Shown here one piece after another: positions 42,216-54,700 of a stretch of DNA of 64,000 nt. The stretch is from [Phialemoniopsis] sp. UDSM-2020 (Eukaryota > Ascomycota > Sordariomycetes > Thyridiales > Thyridiaceae). Location of the stretch: assembly GCA_018873225.1 (NCBI GenBank), contig JAEILZ010000006.1, forward strand, positions 1,426,001 to 1,490,000, written 5' to 3'. The stretch's first letter is position 1. Every line of letters starts with the position of its first letter. The translations under genes and the position numbers were made by a program. The notes beneath the pieces are model-generated. The model made no database searches. It had not been told where the DNA came from and worked only from the letters and a program-made list of their open reading frames with translations.

Positions 42216-45200
42216 ATGCCAGCAGCTACGATGGACGGCCCTTCTGTCGCTCTATCGTGTACGTGTCATCTAACGTCGAGATTAGCTGCATAGCTTGTGC
42301 TGACATCCACTGATCTAGTTGCGAATAACTTCTGGGGCAAAGAAGATGCAGGCGTAGGACCTCTCCTCGGTCGCATGGCCGCCGCAAAATCGACAAATGA
42401 TGAGCTTAGATCCTTCTATAACGGTATGTTTTCATGCAGGTATTTCGGTGCTGGGACTCGCGCTCACTGATGGTGGCAGCTCGAGCATCGATCGAGGACG
42501 AATATGCAAAGAAGCTTCTATCGCTATGCCGCAAGTCACTGGGCTCGCAAGAGATGGGCACCCTCAAAACGTCACTCGACACGGTGAGGGGTGAGATGGA
42601 AGGCATGGCCAAACAACACCAGAGTATCGCAGCCCAGATGAAGACAGAGCTGGAGGAGCCTCTTGCCGCTTTTGCTGGCGGAATGAAGGAGCGCCGCAAG
42701 ATTATCCAAAACACAGTCGAGAAGCTGTTGAAGGTCAAGGTTCAACAGACACAGATGGTGAACAAGGTAATTTCGGCGATCCAAGAGCCCCTGGCTGCCG
42801 ATGTTTGCTAACTTGGAACAAGACACGCGATCGCTATGAACAGGAGTGTCTGAAGATCAAGGGCTACTTGGCCCAGGGCCACATGGTCATGGGCCAAGAG
42901 GAGCGCAAAAACAAGGCCAAGCTTGAGAAGACTCAGATAAGCCTTGCCACGACGAATACCGAGTACGAGAATGCTGTCAAGGCACTCGAGGACACAACTG
43001 TCAGGTGGAACCGGGAGTGGAAGGCAGCCGCCGACAAGTTCCAAGACCTGGAGGAGGAGAGACTCGACTTCACAAAGAGCAGCCTGTGGACCTTTGCAAA
43101 CATCGCATCTACCGTCTGTGTGAGCGATGATGCAGCGTGCGAGAAGATCCGACTTTCTCTTGAGAAGATGGAGGTTGAGAAGGACATTACGACGTTCATC
43201 AAGGAGAGGGGCACCGGACAGGAGATCCCCGATGCACCCAAATACATCAACTTCTGCCGTGGCGATATCGACTCTCAGTCCGAGGTGTCAGAGGACGAGA
43301 ACTATTCAGTTGCTCAGTTCCCACGAAGCATCAACCCAGCGTTCCGATCCTCTTCGCCTCAGCCATCAACCTTTGAGTCGCACCACGACCCCAACTCGAG
43401 TCTAGCTCGAGAGATGGGACACGCCATCATGGATACCCCCCCTAGCCGGGAACAGACCTTGACGCCGGCCAAAATGGCACCTCCCCCGAAACCTGCTCAA
43501 GATAGGCACCGGGGAGGACCTCCGGAGGGGTTCCAGCAACAGAGTCCGCAATACGATGCTAACGAGTTTGCTCCAGTCCCCCATGATCCCTACCCGATGG
43601 ACGGAATGACCATGCTATGTCGGACTCGACCAACTTCAGACCTTGGTTCTCAAGTTAGCTCGCATGTCAGCTCCGCTCACTCTGGGCGACCTTCGTCCCG
43701 AGACTCGCACAGTGACTATTCTAACCCGACATCTTTCTCTAGTCAGGAACCGCCGAGTGGAAAGGTTTCACCTGTCAAGCAAGAGCCCATTGTCCCCGAG
43801 CAGCGGGAGAAGAAGGTTCTGAAGAAGAAGAGCGGTTTCTTCCAGAATCATAGCCCTTTCCGTCGCAAGAGCACCAAGGAGGTTGCAGCGCCAGCAGCAT
43901 CCAACAGGAACACCTGGCACCCGTCCAACTCTCAGGGCAGCACTGGTTCCGGCAGGAGGGGTCAGTTCTATGGGGGTGAATCGCCCAACTTGCTTCGTGA
44001 CAACACTGCTAGTCCAGACCCTATCGATGCCAACGCTAGTCTGGCACTCAACGTGGGCAACAACGTGTTCCCCGTTTCGAATCCTGAGAGGGAACGCAAG
44101 GCAGCCCCTGCAGAGAGTCAGCCAGCACCGGATGACGACCCGATCGCTTTGGCTCTTGCCGAGTTAAAGGGTGTCACTCTCGGAAAGGAGTCATCCATGA
44201 GGCAGTCCGCCGACCGCTATCACGGAATCGGCACACCAGCTCCGGGAACGCAATCCTTCTCGCGGTCTGGGCCCACTCCGGGTAACAGCGCAGTGGCAGC
44301 CGGGCTTCGGGGCACGCCCCCTCCGTCTTATGACCAGCAGGTGCAGCGATTGGGAGTGCCGCAGCCTGCAGTCACGTCACGGGCCATGAAGGAAACTTCG
44401 CAGAAGTTCGTGGAGCAGACCCGGAACATGTTCAGTCCGCCAGGCCAGGGTCGCCCAGGCTCTGGCTCTGGTGGATATGCACCTTCTCCAGGTCGCTCGG
44501 GTACTAGAGGTCACGATATGCCGCGCACAGCTTCTCCGGCACCACCCCGAAGCGCTTCTCCTCGGCCTGGTACCAGAGCCGCGGAGTCGAGACAGCACAT
44601 GTCAGCATCCCCGACAGCCTATTCGGGCAGCCAGGCAACCTATGCGGGAAGTCAAGGCACATACTCTGGAAGCCAGCGCCAATCATCCCACATGTCGTCC
44701 AAGCGGGGCTCGGATACAGGCTATTACCGCCACAACTCGCCAAACAACATGGCCCGTGCCGCGTCCCCGTCGCCGTACGGAGCAGACTATGCTCGCCCTG
44801 GTAGCAGTCAGATGAATCAGGATATGGCCGTGCAGTTGGCCCCGGTAGGCGACGATGGCTACGGATCTCAGCGGGGCAGAGGAAGCCGCCCTGGCACCAG
44901 CACTGGTTCTCGTGGGACCATGGCCTTCTACGAGGGCGCGGGACCGGTGCAGAGACAGCGCAGCAAGAGCGTCGCTGATCCCAGTCGTCAGTACACTAGA
45001 GACGGCCGTCCTATTATGCATTTCGGTAAGTCGAGACATGTCGTGCTGGCACTTTCGCGGGGTATATCAATGCTAACTTGTCAACTAGCACGTGCGTTGT
45101 ACGTTTATCAAGCTGCCATCCCGGAGGAGCTTGGCTTCGCCAAGGGCGATGTTCTGGCAGTCCTTCGTCACCAGGATGATGGATGGTGGGAGGCGGCGGT

Positions 45201-45258
45201 GCACGGCGGCAGTGGCCAGGTCGGGCTGGTCCCCAGCAACTACCTGCAAGCTTGTTAA
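42216..45258 (+). CDS. F-BAR and SH3 domain protein (Cdc15/Imp2/Hof1 type)
   Basis: Exons 42216-42258, 42319-42423, 42480-42766, 42823-45025 and 45089-45258 encode 935 residues; all four introns are GT-AG and frame-preserving. The F-BAR domain begins at the first junction (LS|FANNFWGKEDAGVGPLL) and continues through RASIEDEYAKKLLSLCRKSL and DRYEQECLKIKGYLAQGH to about residue 275. A long Ser/Pro/Gly-rich disordered region follows, with YSGS/YAGS-type repeats (about 710-730). The C-terminal SH3 domain (ALYVYQAAIPEELGFAKGD, WWEAAVHG, GLVPSNYL) ends the protein. In yeasts, Cdc15/Imp2/Hof1 proteins scaffold the contractile ring and septum; a septation role is inferred. The first exon of 43 nt is supported by the conserved SFANNFW join. 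Confidence 0.93.
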
Positions 45259-45977
45259 ACATGTGGCGCAAAAAGCAATGCATCAAGGGAGTTTTGTCCT
45301 TTTCGAGACTGTTTGCACATAATCAGCCACGGGGTTTCCCACTTTGTATTGGTGGGGACTTCTGATATCCTGTTTGAGAAGTCGTGGCTTTTGATTTTAT
45401 GGGATCATGAACTGGATACACTGGTTTTTTAGTTGTCTGCAATTTCATGTATGGCGTCTTTTCTATGCGATATTCTTCAGAAGTCGTTGTGGCAAGCGCT
45501 ATTCAAGCCTTGCTGTATTCGTCGTCGTTGTCGAGTGTAAGGTAGTCTGTAAGTGAGAGAGACATTTGACATTTTCAACTATTCAATTAAATGAGAGGAG
45601 TTGTGTCCCTGAATGCCTTGTGTAGTCGAAACCCCGAGATTTATGTATGATCAGCCTGATGGTGTACCAATTAGAAGGTTGATGGTGTCTAGTGTTCGTG
45701 ATATGTTGGGGCCAAGCCACAGAAAGGCCCTGGATTTTAGTGAGCAAGCAAGCACATGCCAATCAAGCTGCAGCTCTCATCCCTGCAACCGACGTCAACA
45801 TCAATCTGAACTCCCACCATCCCGTCACTGGGGCTTTTCCCGCCGCACCCAGCATGCCGACACGGAGTAAAAGCTCTCCCTTTGCACAATCAGCTCTTGG
45901 GCATTGCGACTGAAGCTCGAGCTCGAGCTCATGCTCAAACGACTATCGCCTCTACAGTACTCGTTACCGTAGAAGCC
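45259..45977. promoter_or_regulatory. 3' flank of the F-BAR gene and seipin promoter
   Basis: 719 bp. A perfect 16-bp palindrome (AGCTCGAGCTCGAGCT, 45914-45929) lies about 50 bp before the seipin start codon. Nothing else is supported. Confidence 0.5.
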
Positions 45978-47272
45978 ATGGTAAGTCCATTCGCCAATCT
46001 CTGCTGTGTCTCTCCCAATCCACTCTAACCAAGCTGCTCCCTCCGTCCAGGCTGTCGCGGGCTATTACATCGACAGCGCATACCGCGCCGCCTCGTCGCC
46101 GACCTCGAAGACACTGGCCAAAACGGTATTTGCGGCGATACTTTTGATCAGCGGCGCGGCTGTGCTCCTGGGCCTTGCCTTCGTGGCGTACATTTTTTTC
46201 TACAACAATTACCTGCCGGATCAGATCACCACAGTGCCGATACACTTGCAATATGGGTGCGCAGGGATTCTCAGCCGGTCACTCTAGCTAGGAATCGAAA
46301 TGCTAATACTTCGATTGCAATTGCAGATATCAATTAAACCCATACGGCATGGCCGACCTGCGCCCCCGGAACCTCAAGGAGCTCCAGAACTACGATGTCA
46401 CGGTGCACCTTACGCTGCCGCGGTCGCCTGTGAACATGGAGAGGGGCAACTTCATGGTCGAGTTGTACCTTATGGGTAGTGGCTATGTCGCCTTTCCCGC
46501 TCTTGTGCCTCCGTCTACGGAGGACTTTATGGAGAGCCGGCCAGTCCTATCAGCCTCCTTCCGACCTGCAGTCCTCCCATACACGGACCCGACTACATTC
46601 AAGGTCTCGCGGTTATTGTTCCTGGCTTACCACCTGCTGTACCCGGCCAAATCAGAAACCATCAGCCTCACAGTACCGATGATGGAACGCGTTGCATTCT
46701 CGTCGTCGTCGGCGGTACCCTCTGCGCTCTACGTCGAGGTCAAGGCCGGGCAGACCCTGCAGACATACAGCGCAGAGGTGACGTTTGTGGCACGGCTGAG
46801 CGGCCTTCGCTGGTTCATGTACCACCACTGGTTGTCATCCGCAGTGCTCTTCACCACACTCTTCTGGCTATTTGAGGTGCTCTTTATGGTAATGGCATAC
46901 GCTGGTGCGACTGCGCTTCTCGCCTACCTGTCAATTGACACAGAGCCCGTCGTCAAGCGTGAGCCGCAGCAGCTCTCTGAGTCGCGGAGTACACGGATCA
47001 AGCAGGAGACAGACGGCGGTGGCTCCTCCTCCCGGACACTATTGGGATACCCGCCGTACCACTCCGGTAAAGAGCCGGGGTCGTCACAGGAGGCTACTCA
47101 GCAGGAAGAGGAGACGCCTGGGGAGGAGGGCGGGGATGAAGCTAACGAATTTGACGAAGAGGACATTGCGACGCCAGGCCCGTCCGGCCAAGGCTCAACG
47201 GGCTACAGCTCGGCCAGCGCGGAGGGACTGTGGCGGCGTAGGATATCGGAACGGGACATGCCTGGGGCTTAG
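45978..47272 (+). CDS. SEI1: Seipin (lipid droplet assembly protein)
   Basis: Exons 45978-45980, 46051-46256 and 46327-47272 encode 384 residues. The first exon is just the ATG, followed directly by GTAAGT; the CTCTAAC and GTCCAG signals support that intron. Topology fits seipin: TM1 at about 26-52 (TVFAAILLISGAAVLLGLAF), a lumenal beta-sandwich (QLNPYGMADL, DVTVHLTLPRSPVNMERGNF, YSAEVTFVARLSGLRWFMYH), and TM2 (LSSAVLFTTLFWLFEVLFMV). An acidic, disordered cytosolic tail of about 100 residues follows (QQEEETPGEEGG, NEFDEEDIA). Seipin oligomers sit at ER-lipid droplet contacts and organise triglyceride nucleation. An alternative start at 46006, read through the first intron, is possible but less likely. 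Confidence 0.92.
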
Positions 47273-48676
47273 AAGGACTCACGGAGGTTCATCAGGAGAC
47301 GGTTTGGGCCGCACACCTTGCCAGGTGGATGATCAAGGAGTTTATATGGTGCAAAGGTTGGACTGGCTTGTTGATTCCCTAAGTGTCAGTAGACGGGCTA
47401 CCACTTAAGATGATACCCGAGCGTAATGCTTCCCAAGATAAGGTCTTTCGTAAAGTAAAATTCAGAGTTATGTGATATGGTGGTAAAGTCAATTGTGCCC
47501 AGCTTGTGCCGGCACATGATACTTATTGCCTCAGTCAATGAGACGAACCAAATGTACTACTTGACCACAAGAGGTAAACAGTTCAGAACATACTTTAATC
47601 ACATACCTGCTTCAAATAAGGGTAGGGGTCACCGGGTCAGAGCGTTTGAATCTCACCTCTGAGTGTCATCCTCGTTTCCTTTACCGCTCGCCGCCCGAGA
47701 CTGCTCACCGCTAATCTGCCAATCCCAGGCCCGGCCTGCAAACGAGTGCTGGACTTGGTGCTAAAAGAGAGGACGGCCTGCTGACCAGTAGCGGTCAGTA
47801 GCGTGTTCGCAGTGGATGATTTCGCGTTGTCACGCTAGGGAAACCCACCAAGAGGAGCCCAACGACGGAGAGGACCGAATCGGACCGTCATGGATTGAAT
47901 CAATTTCAAGAGAACCAGACTCCAAACCAGCGTAATCACCCCTCAATTCCCGGTCGTTTCGAGAGCGACGGCCTCTCTTTTTTTCCCTACTCTACCCCAT
48001 TTCGCATCCATCCGCATCTCCACCCTGGACCGATGTTAGCTAAACTGTAGTCGAACTGTGAGCGAGCTAGCCTGTTGTGCTCAAGCAACACGCAGAGCCA
48101 ACCTCCACAAACCACTTTCTTTCTCACCCCTCCCCCAACTGTTCAGCCTCAGCACTCTTTTTTTGGGTACGGAACGGCGCCCACCTGCTTCTCGGCACAT
48201 GCACAGAACCCAGCGACAGGAACAGAGTCGAACTTCTTTCTTTATTCCAGGGCTCGGCTTCTTTGGGCAGTGAAGCCCCCCTTGTGCGCGTCTGCTGACT
48301 GTTGGACAAAGACGTTGTCATCGAGAGACTCGGACAGGTACAGGGGCTTTTATTCACTTTGCTCGGCCTGACGTAAATATAATCCCGAGCTCAGCCTGTC
48401 CAGATGGTCCAACCCGTCACAAATCTCCAACCTTGAGCTCATCAGCGCGTCTTGAAACACCCTGTTCAATCGTGAACCTATTTGCCACGACCAGAAAATC
48501 GAAACGTCGAGCGAATAACCAACTTGGGACCGCTTTCACCAAACCCGGCCCCGCCTCTCCAAGCTTCAGAGCTACCACTTCTTCAAGCGACCCAAATTTC
48601 CTGCTCTTGCAAACTTGACACGCCTCCGTGCGACGACTATTCAGCGCAACACTCTGTCCGCTCTCATACCGTAATC
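47273..48676. other. Intergenic, 3' flank of seipin and leader of the DUF7918 gene
   Basis: 1.4 kb. From about 47930 on, the sequence is C/T-rich, as in a fungal leader. The frame 48482-49717 is open upstream of the DUF7918 start and only partly real. No RNA gene or repeat was found. Confidence 0.5.
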
Positions 48677-50551
48677 ATGCCCTGCTTCAAGGGCATTGCG
48701 GTCAGCATCCATGCAAATGGCGCTCCGCTCCCCGAGTACGGCATGCAGAAGCAGTCGCGTGTCTCGCGCATCAATTCCTACATCCCAGTCCCGCCACCCC
48801 AGCTCGACTCGGGCAAGCCCGAACCTGCAAAGTTTGCCATATCAATCACCCTCCTGACGCCAAACCTCCCGATACCCTACTCGACTCCCAAAGCCACCGA
48901 GGCGAACCCCTACCCGAAGCCGCAGCTGGTCGGCACGCTCCCGCCCTCGCCTGCCGAGCGGGGCATGACCGGCGCCGTCACTCCTTATATACCCATGACT
49001 AACTCGGAGCACGAGACCATCGCCGCCTACATCTACTTTGACGGCCGAGGAAAAGAGGAGGTTGCCACGTTGCTGCGGCCAGGAGAGGAAACCTGGGTCA
49101 ACAGTAGATGGGTTCAGGTCCCGATCTCTGAGGGCGGTGGCCTGGCTGAGCGGGAATTCCTGTTTCGCGAGGTTGGCTTGGAGCGATGGCTCAACGGACT
49201 GGACTTGGAGGGTCATGACGCGGCCGAAAAGGTCGAGAAGCGGCGTCAAAAGTTCGAGCGGCGCCGGAGGCGGCAGGAGGCCATGCAGGCTGGAGAGCTG
49301 GACATGGAAGGCAAGATCAAGTCCAAAGACACATTCAGATACGGCAGTGCGGACTCGCAGTCACCTGTCGAGGCTGTCTCGGACGACTTCTCCGACTCTA
49401 TGGATTCCGACGACGAACCGCCAGAGGCTACCGGCCAGATCAAGGTCGCCATGTTCCGAGTCCTGGCCTCGGGCGAGATCAAGAAGGGAGAATACTCACC
49501 ACAATTCGACGCACACGATGACGACGACGAATTTGAAGGTGGTAACAAGGCAAACAGCGGCAACTCGATCGATGCCGATGTTGAGCACACGACCAGCTTT
49601 GCTAAGCCTAAGACGCTGGACCCCAAGACTATCTCCACCCAGACTGTCACTGGGATCGATGGTCCCGAGAAGCCTTACGCTACTTTTACCTTCTTTTACC
49701 GTGGCGAACGTAAGTGAAACAAGCCCTTGTCCAAAATGACTTCCAAACGTGCTAATTTACTCTCAACAGGGCAACTACAAAAGATGGGTGTTCTGCCGTC
49801 CTCCAAGAACCAACAGGCGACCCCGACCTCGAACAAGCGGCGTTCTGCCCAGCTCGATTTCTCTAACCTCGGACCTCTGAAGTCCAGCGGCACCGTAGGC
49901 TTCTCCGCTTTCCGTGACAATGCGAACGACTCTGGCAGGCGACGGAAGCAGCGCAAGAGCGTTGGTGGCATGGACGAGGACAGCGACTCAGACGATGACT
50001 CTGACCAGATCCTGGGTAAGATGGAGGACGTTGATGATAAGGTCGTCAAATCCAAACTCGACCCCGAAGATGCCAAGGTCACCGGCGAGCTCGCCGAAGG
50101 CGTGGATCGTGTCCGCGTAGGTCTCTCCAATCTGTCTTGCTCTCCGTCCGATGACGTACTGACTCCGAGGAAAAAGCTCAAGAGGCAACACTCTGCCGAT
50201 CCCGAGAGTCTCGCCGCGTCCAGCATGCCGCGGAAGTCACCAAGCACCGGTCCCTTTGGCGGCTCGGAAACCCCGCCAGAGACGAAAGGTGGTCAGCCCA
50301 TCCCCGGCGCCACCGGCACTGCTACAGGCACCGCTGGAATGTTTGGAAAGAGCCTAGATGACGCAATTGTCGGAAGCCCCCTCAAGAAGCACCGGGCCAG
50401 CATTCACGGTATGGGAGAGGAGACTGAAGAAACCCCCCGCCCGGCGAGTTTTCCACCGGCACTGGGCGATGTACTGGCAAAGGCAGAGGCAGCGCAGCAA
50501 CAGAAGCAGGCGGCGCCGGTCGTGAAGGAAGAGGAGGAGGAGGAGATATAG
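48677..50551 (+). CDS. Fungal DUF7918-domain protein
   Basis: Exons 48677-49709 and 49770-50551 (intron 49710-49769, GTAAGT...GCTAAT...ACAG, phase 1) encode 604 residues. The N-terminal 345 residues form the fungus-specific DUF7918 region: MPCFKGIAVSIHANGAPLPE at the start, IAAYIYFDG and WVQVPISEGG inside, and TFTFFYRGERQLQKMGVL across the splice junction. The rest is charged and disordered, with acidic patches (DEDSDSDDDSD) and basic patches (RRRKQRKS, PRKKLKRQ) that suggest a nuclear protein. No biochemical role is established for the family to my knowledge. The start is at the conserved MPCFKG in a good context (AATCATGC). The frame is also open upstream to 48482, but that part is not conserved in character. 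Confidence 0.8.
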
Positions 50552-51719
50552 AGGCCGAGCCCAAGGCCAAACCTCCTGGTATACGCCTTTCTTCTAGCAC
50601 GCCCAGTACCAACACAAGGTTACGACAGAACAAGATACTCTTTGTCGGCACCAAAACCCCCAATTCTACCCAGGAGACAAACATATCGCCACACGATACC
50701 CAAATAGTACCACAACGGGCTATTGATTCTGGATAGGCGATGATGTGCATATGATATACGAGCAATACCCGCTTGCCTTTCTTGTTCTCGGCACCAGACC
50801 TATTTCTTACCAGGCAGTCATATCTTCCTTACCCCTAAGAGCATTACTCAGGGTCACAGACGAAGATGCGGACTTGCTTGGTATGTTTTTCATGATACTG
50901 TATATGGAAGGGGCCAGTCCACTCTGTTGGTCGGCTTTTAGACGCGAGAGAGGTACAAGTCATATATACTCGATCTGCGGAAGGGACTCACCAGCTCAAG
51001 TAAGCAAACACGGAAATGGGGAATCGGCTACAGTTGTGATTAGTTGCGGCGTTGTCGAGGTCCCAAAGATAGAAAACAGGGTTGTGGTTCTTAGTGAGAG
51101 TTCTTTTTCTTATGTCAGTGTGCGGATATATGGGGGGAAAGACCAAGAGCAGGATCAAGACCACGCCTGTGTGTGTTTGGCGATGATATTCGTGTATTGC
51201 TGTCTCACGCCTGCATGATGGTACGCGGGATCCTATTGAGGCTCATCCAGCTTTAGTTGAGAGCGGTGGTATTTATTACCTTCTAAACTAGTCGATGAGG
51301 AGGGGGGAGGATGAATACCAGCGAACCTATGCATACTTATCTACTTGACACACTTGTGAGATCAACATCAAAACCCGTGCATGTGAAATTGCGGTCCTGA
51401 ACAAGGACAGTCTCGGTAATTGCTGCATCTCGAGGTACTTTTGGCCCAGTCAAGACTTTGCCATGCACTCTCATATTTCATGATATCTAAAAACGCTGCC
51501 ATAGATATGATACCCAACATTCATACCAAGCAAAGGCCTTGTAATGCATACCGTATCGAATGCCGTACTCAATGCTCCCAAAGAGTGCAAGACAAGGAGG
51601 CTCCTGCGATTCGCTCCCAAAACGCCAATGTCGTAAACCATGCCTAACAGGCGAGGGATTCTTCTCTCACCAACAGTGACAGAAAAGAAGCCATTAGCTC
51701 CAACATCATATCAAATACC
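50552..51719. other. Intergenic between convergent DUF7918 and DNA2 genes
   Basis: 1.17 kb of facing 3' flanks, AT-richer in the right half. The largest frame (50745-51218) has no family features. Nothing else is supported. Confidence 0.55.
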
Positions 51720-54700
51720 CTAGTACGTATTCCCACTGCTCATCATGTCGTTCAGTATGTCTCGCAGGATAGGCTTTCCCCGCAGGATCGCCCTCTCCCC
51801 GATCCTAGCCCTCTTAGGCCCGCCCTCCGAGCCGCCACCGTAGTTCTCCTTGCCCGGGCCCGTCGCCACGCCGCGGGCGACTTTCTTCGGCGTCTTGCGC
51901 GGCGGTGTTGTCCCAGTAGGCGAGCCATGCTGCTGCGTATGCACCGTCGTAGCCGCAGTCCCCGCCATGCCGTCTTCAAAGGCGTGCCCCGCGAGCGCAT
52001 CGGCCGGTAAATCGTAAATCCAGGCGCGCTGCTCCATGAGCGCCACAAAGCGCGCCAGCATCTCTCCTCCTCCACCACCACTGCCGTCCTGATCGTCGCC
52101 GCCGCGACCCCGCAGCGTCTCCCTGCTGCCCACGACGAGCAGCTTGGTCTTGGCCCTCGTGAACGCGACGTTGATGCGCCGCCAGTCCTTGAGCAGCTCG
52201 CCGATGCTGCGCGCCTCGTTGCTGCGCACGAGCGACAGCACGACGACCTCCTTGTCGCGCCCCTGGAAGCGGTCGGCCGTGTGCATCTCGACGCGCGCCG
52301 CTTCGCCGCCGCCGCCGCGCGCCATGCTGTGCTTAAGCAGCGACAGCTGGGAGCGGTAGTGCGTCATGACGCCGACCTCGGCGGCGGGTACCCCGGTGGC
52401 GAGAAGCGCCTCGACGAGTTGGCAGACGATGCGCGCCTCGGTCGGGTTGACGATGCGGTTGCCTTTCGCCTCCTCGCGGGCGTCGGCGATGGCGTCCGTG
52501 TTGACGAAAGCACAGCGCGTCTGCGGGTCGAGCAGGTCGCGCAGCCAGCAGCCCTGCCGCGCGCCGGGGCAGAACGAGTTGGTGCTGGGCGTGGAGCGCA
52601 TGAAGGACGCTGCGTCGTAGTGGAAATGCCTCAGCGCGTCCATGTTGGGGACGTCGAGGTTGCGGAAGCGGATCGATTCTGTGCCGCACTTGAGGCGGCC
52701 CTCGTAGATGAGGGTGTTGCTGAGGGCCATGATGTCCTCGTTCATGCGGTACTGGTGCTCCAGGTTGACGACCGAGTCCGGATGTGCGTCTGAGAGGAGC
52801 TTGAAGAGCGAAATGTCGAGGCCCCCGGCTCTGGCCTCCTCGTTCTGAACCAGGGGCGGGAGTTGGTTATGATCACCGACCAGGACGAATGTCCGCGCCA
52901 TACGGATCGGCCCTAGACAGATTGGAAGGGTGATCTGCGAAGCCTCGTCGACGATGCAGTAGTCAAAGGTCCGCTCGTTGAACACAGGGTGGCTAATGCC
53001 CAAGCAGGTGGTGGCCACGACAGGGGTGTCGTGCCAAGCACTGTGTATCTCCTCAAATGTGCTCATAGGCTGGCCTGCGAGCACAGCAAACTCCTGGACT
53101 TCTGGGTGAACCTTGGCCGGAGCTCCCAATCGCAAGACTGGAATGTTGTCCGTCTTCAGTTTCAGCAAGATATTGTCAACAGCTGTGTGAGTGTATGAGG
53201 TGAGCAGCACACTCTTCCCCTGGCTGATTAGAGCTCGGATAATATGGGCGATCGTCGTCGTCTTCCCGGTTCCCGGCATACCCAGAACTAGAGCATAGTC
53301 TTTCGCGCTCATCACTTTCTGGATAGCCTTCTTCTGATCCACATTCAGGCTGCTATCGTCTGTGATGGTGTATTGCGTTGGTACGGCCTTGAACGTCGGC
53401 GGTGCTAGATCGACCACAAGCCGTCGGATTTCCCTAGAACCAAACGGTCCATCGGCCATGATCTGGACGAGGTTGTTCCGCACGATGGCCATGCCATTGC
53501 TGAATTCGTCCTTGTCGAGCCTGTAACGCACAGGGGGTTCCTTGATCTTACCTTCCGACGCCTGGGTTGGAACGCCTTCAGGGACAACCTCCATGATACT
53601 AGCAAAGACTTGGTTGTCATTCTCATCGAAACCCTTCTGTCGTATGCGCGCATTGTGTAGGCGACGGTCGACGGCGACGGTGATTCGCTGTTTCCGCACT
53701 GTAGTGACGTATCCGAGAGCCAGTGCGAAGTGCCCTTGCTCATCCGAGACAACAATGGGCTCGCCGACAGCGAGCTGGGAGTCTAGAAACGAGAAGCCGG
53801 GCGTCGGGTTCGCCTTGATGAACGTGTAATGGAAGCGGTTGATCTTTGGACTGTTCTTATCCTCCAAAGCTGACCCCTCTTCGATAATCACATCACCGAA
53901 GCACCGGCCGAGCTTTTCGCGCTCAGAGCTGACCATGGTCCATAGCTCTCGGCGGAGTTTTTGGCTTTCCTTTTCCTCCTTGGTCAGCAAGTTCTCCCAC
54001 TTAAGAAAGAATTCGCGATGAGTAGGCGTGAGATGCTTGACCACTTCGTCAAACTTGTCTCCCATCCCGCTGGACTCGGCGTCTCCCTCATCTGCTAGCT
54101 TGTGGTAGATGAAACAAGAGGTCTGGGCGTAGCATTTGCCACATGCGTGCTTGGCCTTCTTCATGGGAGGCAGTTGTACGTTACGCTCCCGGATGTAGCA
54201 AGCCAGTTGATTCCGTTGCAAAATCATTTGGCGTAGTTCATGTCGAATAGCCGGGATCCTGAATGTCTGTGAAGTCTCCATATAGTAAAGAACTCCATAG
54301 ACGATGTCAATATCGTATCGGTCTGAGAGAAGGAGGTTATAGAGCATCGTCTGGACTTGATGGTTACTGCTGACGTTGCGGCCTGTCTTCAGTTCGAAAG
54401 GAACAGTAAGCGTCCGTCGATTAGGGCCCTCGCGCATTGTGACTTGGACCGTGGCATCGATGTTGCCCTTCAGGCCATACATCGGAGACCAGACGTGTTC
54501 TTCGACATCGAGCAGCTTGCTCACGCACATGTTGATCTTTTGGCCGTTGCGATCTTCAACTAAGGCATCCGATCGGGGATGCCCTGAAACAAAGGCCTCA
54601 GCCCAGTATCTTGCCTCTGTAATCTTTGTCGACAAGTGCTCCCGGGCGTCGTTAATGTTGACCTTGATTGTGTAGAGCTCCTCCACGTGCTTCTGAATAG

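Noticed and set aside
47610..47665. tRNA-like GTTTGAATCTCACC stretch
   Set aside because: No paired stems consistent with a tRNA; probably chance.
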